From: Streptosporangiaceae bacterium
Lineage (GTDB): Bacteria; Actinomycetota; Actinomycetes; Streptosporangiales; Streptosporangiaceae
Reading direction: 5' to 3'
Length of the DNA stretch: 5,483 bases
Assembly (NCBI GenBank): GCA_030045295.1
Contig: JASIGD010000581.1
Location: 1 to 5,483 of the forward strand
Of the stretch, positions 1 to 4,593 are shown one piece after another (position 1 is the stretch's first letter; each line of letters opens with the position of its first letter). The translations under genes were made by a program, and so were the position numbers. The notes beneath the pieces are model-generated. The model was not told the DNA's origin, did no database searches, and was given only the letters and a program-made list of their open reading frames with translations.

Positions 1-1536
1 TGGGGCTGCAGGTAGCCGCGGAGCTGCTGGACGGGTCCGGGGACGGGGTGTGGCTGGCGGAGCTGGCCGCGGTAACCGGCCCGGACGCGGTGCCGGCGGC
101 CGTCACCGGGGCGCTGCGGCTGGCCGTCCATCCGGGGCGGCCGCCGCTGGAGGCGCTACTGGATGCGCTGGCGCTGCAGCAGGTGCTGATCGTGCTGGAC
201 AACTGCGAGCACCTGATCGGCGGGTGCGCCAGGACCGCGGAGGCGATCGTGCGCCGCTGCCCGCGGGTGCGCCTGCTGGCCACCAGCCGGGAGCCGCTGG
301 GCATCGGCGGCGAGGTCATCTACCGGGTGCCGTCGCTGTCGCTGCCCGCACCCGGCGACGCGGACCCCTTCGCGCTGTCGTCTTGTGATGCGGTGCGGCT
401 GTTCGCGGACCGGGCCCGGGCCGGCGGCGTCGACCTGGTCCTTGATGGCGGCGCCGTGCCTGACCGGGCCGGAGCAGGGCCGCTGGCTGGCCCGGCTGGA
501 CACCGACCAGGCCAACCTGCGCCGCGCCGCCGGGTACGCGGCCGGCCGCCCAGACGGGACCGCGGTGGTACTGCGCCTGGGCGTCGCGCTCGGCCGCTAC
601 TGGCTAGCGCGCTCCCGGGAGCCGGAAGCCTTCGGGCTGCTGATGCCGGTGCTCCGGCGGCCGGACGCCCGTGCCGACCCCGCGCTGTTCGCCGCTGCGC
701 TGTTCGCCGCCTCGCTTACCGCTATGTATCTTGACATCGCCACGGCACGGCAACATGCTGAACAGGCAGTCGGGCTCGCCCGCCAGCTGGGCGACGAGCG
801 GCTGCTCAGCCAGTCTCTTGCCGCCCTGTGCGCCGCGTGTTTCTTCGCCGGCCAGCCAGAGACAGGGCGCCCGTTCGGGCAGGAGTCTGTCGACCTCGCC
901 CGCCGCCTTGGCGACGACGTCCAGCTGGGCTTCAGCCTGCTCGGGTATCTCATGACCATCGACCCGGCCCGGTCCGGGCATCTGTGGACCGAGGCGATCG
1001 CCTGCACCGAACGATCCGGCGACCATCTCATCAACTCCATGTTGCACAACAACGCCGGGGCTATCGCCATGACCACCGGGGACATCCCTGCCGCCCGGGC
1101 TCACCTGGAAGCCGCCGCGGAAGCCGGGCAGCAGATCGGAATCGAGTGGCCGATCGTGATGGCGAACCTGGGCTGGGTGCTGCGCGCGGAAGGGGACCTG
1201 GCCGGTGCCCGGTCCATATTGGAGGCCGCCCTGCGGGCCAGCCGCCGGAACGGGGATAGCAGAGGCATGGCCAGCGCCTGCCTTCACCTGGCGTGCCTGG
1301 CCGGCGATGCGGGCGACTGGGACCAGGCAGCTGTCCTGCACGGCGCCGCGCAGGCGTTGCTTGACCGGACGGGAGTTGCGTGGAGTGAGCACGACGCGCG
1401 CAACCGCGGGGACAGCCTCGACCAAGCCCGTGCGCACCTGGGCGATGAGCAGCTGGAGCGGGCCCACGCCCAGGGCAGAGCGCTCAGCGTTGAGAAGGCC
1501 CTCGACCTGGCTCTCGGAAAGGCACGCCCGGCCTGA
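1..1536 (+). pseudogene. STAND/AfsR-like ATPase regulator, 5'-truncated by window, internal deletion plus frameshift
   Basis: This is the remains of a large STAND-type regulator of the AfsR/LuxR-associated ATPase group (NB-ARC-like core followed by TPR-like helices), which normally couples ATP binding to transcription control. In the frame starting at position 3 the sequence reads GLQVAAELLDG, the segment that normally follows the P-loop (lost off the left edge). Then come a Walker B-like LIVLDNCEH (186-212), LLATSREPLGIGGE (273-314) and YRVPSLSLP. This frame stays family-like to about VDLVLDGGAVP (ending 461) and then turns into arginine/proline-rich nonsense. From about 460 the family-like sequence resumes in another frame (LTGPEQGRWLARLDTDQANL) and runs to a normal C-terminus (LDLALGKARPA, stop 1534-1536). 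The winged-helix region and the LLETIRQYA-type segment expected between these pieces, about 200-250 residues, are absent. No DNA-binding domain remains visible. A sequencing or assembly error could explain the frameshift, but not the missing domain. Confidence 0.8.
385..1536 (+). CDS. C-terminal TPR-like fragment of the broken STAND regulator (open frame)
   Basis: This is the longest uninterrupted open frame of the broken regulator, 383 codons from GTG 385 (ATG at 388), and what an automatic caller would probably report. Its first ~25 residues (MMRCGCSRTGPG...) are an out-of-frame reading of the upstream domain, so the start is artificial. Genuine family sequence begins at about position 460. 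From there it consists of paired amphipathic helices of TPR type, for example ATARQHAEQAVGLARQLGDE, then a second set ending GRPFGQESVDLARRLGDD, then IPAARAHLEAAAEAGQQIG and LAGARSILEAALRASRRNGD. It ends with the usual tail, AAVLHGAAQALLDRTGVAW and LGDEQLERAHAQGRALS. Such repeats normally mediate protein contacts or ligand sensing. If translated alone the fragment would lack both ATPase and DNA-binding parts. No Shine-Dalgarno sequence is evident near 385, so expression as a separate protein is doubtful. Confidence 0.45.
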   Translation: MMRCGCSRTGPGPAASTWSLMAAPCLTGPEQGRWLARLDTDQANLRRAAGYAAGRPDGTAVVLRLGVALGRYWLARSREPEAFGLLMPVLRRPDARADPALFAAALFAASLTAMYLDIATARQHAEQAVGLARQLGDERLLSQSLAALCAACFFAGQPETGRPFGQESVDLARRLGDDVQLGFSLLGYLMTIDPARSGHLWTEAIACTERSGDHLINSMLHNNAGAIAMTTGDIPAARAHLEAAAEAGQQIGIEWPIVMANLGWVLRAEGDLAGARSILEAALRASRRNGDSRGMASACLHLACLAGDAGDWDQAAVLHGAAQALLDRTGVAWSEHDARNRGDSLDQARAHLGDEQLERAHAQGRALSVEKALDLALGKARPA

Positions 1537-1541
1537 CCGCT

Positions 1542-1562
1542 ACCGCCGTTAAAGCCGGCGGT
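1542..1562 (+). terminator. Terminator-like hairpin after the STAND regulator
   Basis: A perfect 7-bp inverted repeat, ACCGCCG (1542-1548) and CGGCGGT (1556-1562), with a 7-nt loop TTAAAGC, begins 6 nt after the TGA stop at 1534-1536. There is no T-run after it, which is common for actinomycete hairpin terminators. Its position fits transcription termination of the upstream gene; being symmetrical it could also act on minus-strand transcripts. Confidence 0.5.
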
Positions 1563-1688
1563 CGTCATTCCGGGCATGCCGTCATTCTCACTGAGCTGAT
1601 TGATGGCCGCACTGGCCGGTAACCGTGGCGCCCGCACCCCTGGGGGAGAACCGGCCAGGCTCCGGCACGCCAGCGGAAACTGCCGTAA

Positions 1689-1705
1689 CTGACCGCAGCG
1701 GTCAG
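1689..1705. repeat. 17-bp perfect interrupted palindrome
   Basis: CTGACCGC (1689-1696) and GCGGTCAG (1698-1705) are exact reverse complements around a single A. A site with 8-bp arms and a one-base centre looks more like a dimeric regulator's operator than an RNA hairpin, although a 7-bp stem with a CAG loop is possible. No gene starts within 200 bases, so the target of any operator is unclear. Confidence 0.5.
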
Positions 1706-1715
1706 CCTCGTCATG

Positions 1716-1733
1716 AAAGCACTCCAATGCTTT
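1716..1733. repeat. Short inverted repeat, 6-bp arms
   Basis: AAAGCA (1716-1721) and TGCTTT (1728-1733) flank CTCCAA. The stem is A/T-richer than its surroundings and lies 10 bases after the 1689-1705 palindrome. It may be a small RNA hairpin or chance. Confidence 0.3.
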
Positions 1734-1738
1734 GGCTA

Positions 1739-1777
1739 CCGCTCCGAGTGCCGATTATTTGTTTCTCTGCGGAGCGG
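1739..1777 (-). terminator. Inverted repeat with AT-rich loop, possible terminator for the aldo/keto reductase
   Basis: CCGCTCCG (1739-1746) and CGGAGCGG (1770-1777) are exact 8-bp reverse complements around a 23-nt spacer containing GATTATTTGTTT. In the minus direction this lies about 150 nt beyond the reductase stop codon, where a terminator would be plausible. The long loop makes it a weak candidate, and a protein-binding site is an alternative. Confidence 0.25.
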
Positions 1778-1923
1778 GAACAGTAGGTCAGCGCACGCAC
1801 AGATCGTCCAGCTTGGGTTCGCGCCGCCCTTACTGGAGGGCTCGCATTGCAGTCCTGCGCACCGCTGCAACGAAAAGGGGAGCGGTCTGTAAGGCTGTCG
1901 GCTCTGCCTATGTTGGTTCGAAA

Positions 1924-2952
1924 TCAGATCGCAGAGCGGCCGATCGCTTCGCGCCGCCGGAGTGCAGGGTTCAGGATTGCCGGCGGGTTGTAGGCCATGT
2001 CGAGCCGGCCGACATCCGTTCCCGGGGGCACGATCGCATCGAGTTGGTCGAGCAGGTCGTCGGAGAGCACGACATCCGCGCCTGCCAGGAGGTCGTCGAG
2101 GTGCTCCATGGTGCGCGGTCCGATGATGGCCGAGGTTACCCCGGGGTGGCTGATCGCGAACGCGACGGCCATGTGGGTCAGCTTGAGGCCGGCCTGCTCC
2201 GCTACCGGGATGATCTGCTCGACGGCGTCCAGGCGGCGCTCGTCGCGCATGTGCTGGAACATCTTTGTGCGGCGCAGGTCGGTCGGCTGCCCCTTGCGGA
2301 CGCGGCCGGTAAGCAGTCCCTGGGCGAGCGGGCTCCAGACGAGGACGCCCATGCCGTAGCGCTCGGCGACCGGCAGGATCTCCCGCTCGATGCCGCGATC
2401 GAGGATCGAGTACGGGGGCTGCTCGGAGCGCAGCGGCTCGAGTCCGCGCCGCCCGGCAATCCACTGCGCCTCGACGATGCCGGACGCCGGCAGCTTGGAG
2501 CCTCCGAAGGCGCGGATCTTGCCGGCGCGAACCAGATCGGTGAGCGTCGAGATCGTCTCCTCGAGATCCGTGCTCGGATCGAGGACGTGCATCTGGTACA
2601 GGTCGATGTAGTCGGTGCCGAGTCGCCGGAGCGAATCCTCGACGGCCCGCGTGATCCAGCGGCGGGACGCGCCCCGCTGGTTCGGGTCGTTGGGGTCCAT
2701 CGGAAGCCCGAACTTGGTAGCGAGCACGACGCTGTCCCGGCGGCCGGTGATCGCCTTGCCGACGATCTCCTCGGACTCGCCGTGCGAGTAGGCGTCGGCG
2801 GTGTCGATGAGGTTGATCCCGGCCTCGAGTGCCTTGTGGATGATCCGGACTGAGTCCTCGTGGTCCGGGTTGCCGATGGCGCCGAACATCATCGCGCCGA
2901 GCGCGTAGGGGCTGACTTTGATGCCGGTCTTGCCGAAGGTGCGGTATTGCAT
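1924..2952 (-). CDS. Aldo/keto reductase
   Basis: A 342-residue NAD(P)H-dependent oxidoreductase of the aldo/keto reductase superfamily, a cytoplasmic single-domain (beta/alpha)8 barrel that reduces aldehydes or ketones to alcohols. The N-terminal MQYRTFGKTGIKVSPYALG is the usual first strands. The catalytic tetrad is complete: Asp50 and Tyr55 in NLIDTADAYSHGES, Lys80 in VVLATKFG, His122 in DLYQMHVLDPSTDLEE. GVLVWSPLAQGLLTGR (~202-217) and SAIIGPRTMEHLDDLL (~274-289) form the cofactor-binding C-terminal part. The length is normal for the bacterial single-domain members. The ATG at 2952 is chosen because AGGAGG lies 4 nt upstream and homologous proteins begin here; an in-frame ATG at 3054 would extend the protein through its own promoter. 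The gene is divergent from a tetR gene and its promoter contains the palindrome, so repression by that protein is likely. The substrate cannot be inferred. Confidence 0.93.
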   Translation of the reverse strand: MQYRTFGKTGIKVSPYALGAMMFGAIGNPDHEDSVRIIHKALEAGINLIDTADAYSHGESEEIVGKAITGRRDSVVLATKFGLPMDPNDPNQRGASRRWITRAVEDSLRRLGTDYIDLYQMHVLDPSTDLEETISTLTDLVRAGKIRAFGGSKLPASGIVEAQWIAGRRGLEPLRSEQPPYSILDRGIEREILPVAERYGMGVLVWSPLAQGLLTGRVRKGQPTDLRRTKMFQHMRDERRLDAVEQIIPVAEQAGLKLTHMAVAFAISHPGVTSAIIGPRTMEHLDDLLAGADVVLSDDLLDQLDAIVPPGTDVGRLDMAYNPPAILNPALRRREAIGRSAI

Positions 2953-2956
2953 GGTT

Positions 2957-2962
2957 CCTCCT
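2957..2962 (-). promoter_or_regulatory. Ribosome binding site of the aldo/keto reductase
   Basis: AGGAGG on the minus strand, 4 nt before the ATG at 2952-2950. It is a perfect anti-Shine-Dalgarno match and decides the start codon against the upstream in-frame ATG at 3054. Confidence 0.85.
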
Positions 2963-2999
2963 GGCTGAGGTTGCTTCGGACGCCGTAGACTGAGGTAAG

Positions 3000-3016
3000 C
3001 GGAACGATGTCCCACT
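3000..3016. promoter_or_regulatory. Second, degenerate operator copy (half-site)
   Basis: TGTCCCACT at 3008-3016 exactly repeats 3040-3048 in the same orientation, 32 bp apart, about three helical turns. The opposite arm at 3000-3006 (CGGAACG) matches the expected TGGGACA at only 4 of 7 positions. It lies just downstream of the predicted reductase transcription start, so a second dimer here would be on the same DNA face as the main operator. Confidence 0.5.
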
Positions 3017-3025
3017 ACCGAGAGA

Positions 3026-3054
3026 ACTATATGGGACACTGTCCCACTTAGCAA
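3026..3054 (-). promoter_or_regulatory. Sigma70-like promoter of the aldo/keto reductase
   Basis: On the minus strand, TTGCTA (3054-3049; 4 of 6 to TTGACA) and TATAGT (3031-3026; 5 of 6 to TATAAT) are separated by exactly 17 bases (3048-3032). Transcription would start near 3019, giving a leader of about 65 nt before the ATG at 2952. The spacer contains the 15-bp palindrome 3032-3046, so a bound repressor would block polymerase. The -35 element overlaps the Shine-Dalgarno sequence of the divergent tetR gene. Confidence 0.65.
3032..3046. promoter_or_regulatory. 15-bp palindromic operator, probably for the adjacent TetR regulator
   Basis: TGGGACA (3032-3038) and TGTCCCA (3040-3046) form a perfect inverted repeat around one central C. 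It lies between the divergent reductase and tetR genes, inside the predicted reductase promoter spacer and 16 bases before the tetR start. The size and symmetry suit a TetR dimer. The assignment to this repressor is inferred from position. Confidence 0.75.
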
Positions 3055-3062
3055 GGAGGTGA
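3053..3062 (+). promoter_or_regulatory. Ribosome binding site of the tetR gene
   Basis: AAGGAGGTGA is an extended anti-Shine-Dalgarno match ending directly before ATG 3063. GGAGG is only 3 nt from that ATG but 6 nt from the in-frame GTG at 3066, so the GTG may be the codon actually used. The two proteins differ by one residue. Confidence 0.8.
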
Positions 3063-3641
3063 ATGGTGCCCCGTGCCGACGCGCAGCGCAACATCGACGC
3101 GCTGCTGGCCGCCGCCAAGGAGGAATTCGTCAGCAGCGGCGTCGACGTTAGTGTGCGCGCCATCGCCGCACGCGCCGACGTCGGGACCGCCACGCTGTAT
3201 CGCCACTTCCCCACCCGCGCCGACCTCATCTCGGCGGTTTTCCACCGCGAGATCGACGACCTTCTTGCCACCGCCACGTCCCTGTCCGGGTCCTATGAGC
3301 CCGGCGAGGCGTTGGACCGCTGGGTGAATCGCTACATTGACTTCGTCGCAACGAAGCACGGACTGGCAGCTGCGCTCCACTCCGGGGATCCCGCCTTCAG
3401 CGGCCTGCGCGAGTACTTCGAGGAACACGCCGGGCCGGCGCTTCAGATCCTCCTTGACCGGGCTGAGGACGCAGGATTGATCGGCTCTGGCACGAATGCG
3501 CTGGACCTGCTCGGCGCGATCGCGAATCTCTGCATTCCACCGCCCGGGACCGGCGACACCTCGCGCGCCTATCGAATGGTCGCGCTGCTGCTTAGCGGAC
3601 TCCGCTACGACGCGGTGAGGCCGACGGCAGCAACGGACTGA
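3063..3641 (+). CDS. TetR/AcrR-family transcriptional regulator
   Basis: A 192-residue cytoplasmic one-component repressor, of normal family length. The N-terminal DNA-binding domain is clear: helix 1 in AQRNIDALLAAAKEEFVSSG (7-26), then VSVRAIAARADVGTATLYRHFPTRADL with the helix-turn-helix at about residues 29-55, including the TLYRHF recognition-helix signature. The rest (from about residue 57) is all-helical and would form the ligand pocket and dimer interface. Its style (LDRWVNRYIDFVATKHGLAAAL) resembles SbtR-type C-terminal domains, but the ligand cannot be read from sequence. It is divergent from the aldo/keto reductase across a 110-bp gap holding a TGGGACA-C-TGTCCCA palindrome, so it probably represses both the reductase and itself. 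The start is ATG 3063 or GTG 3066 with a very strong ribosome binding site. A clear promoter for this strand was not found; TATATG at 3028-3033 could be a -10 element but lacks a good -35. Confidence 0.93.
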   Translation: MVPRADAQRNIDALLAAAKEEFVSSGVDVSVRAIAARADVGTATLYRHFPTRADLISAVFHREIDDLLATATSLSGSYEPGEALDRWVNRYIDFVATKHGLAAALHSGDPAFSGLREYFEEHAGPALQILLDRAEDAGLIGSGTNALDLLGAIANLCIPPPGTGDTSRAYRMVALLLSGLRYDAVRPTAATD

Positions 3642-3785
3642 CATCGACGAAGAGGACAACCAGCCGACCCGCGGCTACTACGAACAGCGCGCGGACGCCC
3701 AGCGTCTGGCCAACAGCCACGTCCGCAGCCTGGAGCGCCTCGGCGGGCAAGCGATCCCCGAGCCCCTCGGCCCCGCACCACCGGT
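3619..3785 (+). pseudogene. Coding-like fragment without start codon, gene remnant of unknown family
   Basis: In the frame following a stop at 3616-3618, about 50 codons show strong G/C third-position bias. They read like a soluble, charged protein: IDEEDNQPTRGYYEQRADA followed by QRLANSHVRSLERLGGQ. There is no ATG or GTG and no ribosome binding site to start it, and the frame overlaps the end of tetR. After about 3785 the reading becomes unlike a protein (Pro/Ala/Arg/Ser-rich) although the frame stays open into the next gene. It is most simply the inner piece of a decayed gene whose 5' part has been lost. I do not recognise the family; a transposase C-terminus is possible but unsupported. 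Confidence 0.35.
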
Positions 3786-3872
3786 ATGCCTGCACATGCC
3801 GGCGTGCTCCGCGGGCGCGTCGACGGCGCGGCCAGCGTCTCAAAACCGGGTGGCGCGGCCGGGCCGGGCCGT

Positions 3873-3879
3873 GAGAGGG
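3873..3879 (+). promoter_or_regulatory. Probable ribosome binding site of the DinB-like gene
   Basis: GAGAGGG lies 7 nt before ATG 3887. It is a partial Shine-Dalgarno match at good spacing and supports this ATG over the internal Met codon at residue 17. Confidence 0.5.
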
Positions 3880-3886
3880 TCCCCGT

Positions 3887-4405
3887 ATGGCGACGGACCG
3901 GGCGCGACCGGCGCAGAACGCGGGCGAGCGCGAGATGCTTACCGGCTGGCTGGAGCATCACCGGGGAATCCTGGTCTGGAAATGCGAGGACCTCACCGCC
4001 GAGCAACTGCGGCGGCGCGCCGTCCCGCCCTCCACCCTATCCCTGCTGGGGTTGGTCCGGCACATGGCCGAGGTAGAGCGCGGCTGGTTCCAGCAGGTCT
4101 TCCTCGGCGAGAACGTGCCCGATCTCTACGACAGGTCCGCCGATGAGGATGCCGACTTCAACGACGTCGACCAGGCCGACCCGGCGGAGGCGTTCAACTG
4201 CTTCGAACGCGAGTGCGCCGTGTCGCGGCAGGTGGTCGCGCAAGCCGCGAGCCTGGACGTGCTCAGCAAGCAGGCGTCTGAACGCACGGGCCAGCCCTGG
4301 TCACTACGCTGGATCGTCACCCACATGATCGAGGAGTACGCGCGCCATAACGGCCATGCCGACCTGCTCCGCGAGCGCGTCGACGGCAGCACCGGCTACT
4401 ACTGA
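3887..4405 (+). CDS. DinB-superfamily protein (DUF664-like)
   Basis: A 172-residue cytoplasmic four-helix-bundle protein of the DinB/YfiT-like superfamily, closest in style to the DUF664 proteins common in actinomycetes. Helix 1 is EREMLTGWLEHHRGILVWKC (14-33), followed by EDLTAEQLRRRAVPPSTLSLLGLVRHMAEVERGWF and, near the C-terminus, LRWIVTHMIEEYARHNGHADLLRERVDG. The fold usually binds a metal through histidines from separate helices; His59, His146, His154 and His157 are the visible candidates. Related proteins include thiol S-transferases (bacillithiol and mycothiol-dependent enzymes) and mycothiol-dependent maleylpyruvate isomerase, but most DUF664 members have no assigned reaction, so no substrate is proposed. 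The length is typical. The gene is on the same strand as tetR but 245 bp downstream, so it is probably a separate transcription unit, and it converges with the FrnE-like gene. Confidence 0.85.
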   Translation: MATDRARPAQNAGEREMLTGWLEHHRGILVWKCEDLTAEQLRRRAVPPSTLSLLGLVRHMAEVERGWFQQVFLGENVPDLYDRSADEDADFNDVDQADPAEAFNCFERECAVSRQVVAQAASLDVLSKQASERTGQPWSLRWIVTHMIEEYARHNGHADLLRERVDGSTGYY

Positions 4406-4410
4406 GCGTT

Positions 4411-4426
4411 CCCTGCCACGCCAGGG
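4411..4426 (+). terminator. Weak hairpin after the DinB-like gene
   Basis: CCCTG (4411-4415) and CAGGG (4422-4426) flank CCACGC, beginning 5 nt after the TGA stop. It is short and is not followed directly by a T-run (GTGTTGTT comes a few bases later), so termination is only plausible. Confidence 0.3.
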
Positions 4427-4439
4427 TGGCCGTGTTGTT

Positions 4440-4593
4440 CAGCCTGGCGACGCCTGCACGGCACCGCGCTGGCCTACTCGGCGGCCGTGAGCGACCTGAT
4501 CGCCGACGTGGAGTGGCTGACATGCCGGTGGGCGGTGAGCGGCTCGACGAGCAGCTTGAGCTGGATAGTGCCGGGGTCGCGTGGACGAGTTAG
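4440..4593 (+). other. Coding-like debris between convergent genes
   Basis: There is no intact gene here. The frame of the upstream DinB-like gene after its stop reads LHGTALAYSAAVSDLIADVE (4454-4513), with protein-like composition and G/C-rich third positions. In another frame, ATG 4522 to TAG 4591-4593 encodes only 23 residues ending LDSAGVAWTS. Both pieces faintly recall the C-terminal tail of the STAND regulator at the left of the window (VLHGAAQALLDRTGVAW), which may point to a decayed paralogue, but the resemblance is short. The end overlaps the 3' terminus of the minus-strand oxidoreductase gene by a few bases. Confidence 0.25.

Larger units (their letters stand above)
1537..1923. other. 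Gene-free region between convergent genes, rich in inverted repeats
   Basis: These 387 bases lie between two convergently oriented genes. Frames crossing the region give no recognisable protein and no convincing start with a ribosome binding site. It holds the hairpin at 1542-1562, an 8-bp direct repeat CGTCATTC (1563-1570 and 1580-1587), and three further inverted repeats (1689-1705, 1716-1733, 1739-1777). The stretch around 1750-1768 is noticeably richer in A+T than the surrounding DNA. No tRNA, attachment site or insertion-sequence end could be identified. Confidence 0.6.

Noticed and set aside
462..734. Continuation of the first regulator frame beyond position 461
   Set aside because: After VDLVLDGGAVP the reading becomes Arg/Pro/Gly-rich, while the true family sequence continues in another frame. 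This tail is only what a ribosome would read after the frameshift.
604..1467. A 287-codon minus-strand open frame opposite the STAND regulator's repeat region
   Set aside because: The plus strand carries family-like TPR helices. The antisense reading has no motif, and such openness is expected at this GC content.
1542..1777. Inverted repeats read as ends of an insertion sequence
   Set aside because: The repeats differ from each other, no transposase is nearby, and no target-site duplication could be seen.
1911..1930. GGTTCGAAATC resembling a tRNA T-loop
   Set aside because: The flanking bases do not pair into a T-stem, no acceptor or anticodon arm could be built, and it overlaps the reductase stop codon.
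1732..2853. A 373-codon plus-strand open frame opposite the aldo/keto reductase
   Set aside because: Its translation is charged, low-complexity antisense sequence with no domain. The minus strand encodes a textbook aldo/keto reductase with a full tetrad and ribosome binding site.
2953..3054. N-terminal extension of the aldo/keto reductase to ATG 3054
   Set aside because: It would place the start codon at the gene's own -35 element. The perfect AGGAGG before ATG 2952 and the usual family N-terminus decide for 2952.
1736..3277. A 513-codon minus-strand open frame spanning the reductase, its promoter and the tetR start
   Set aside because: It is an out-of-frame shadow: Arg/Pro-rich, crossing the divergent promoter and two well-supported genes.
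3049..3659. A 203-codon minus-strand open frame opposite tetR
   Set aside because: No recognisable domain, and the plus strand has a clear TetR helix-turn-helix with a strong ribosome binding site.
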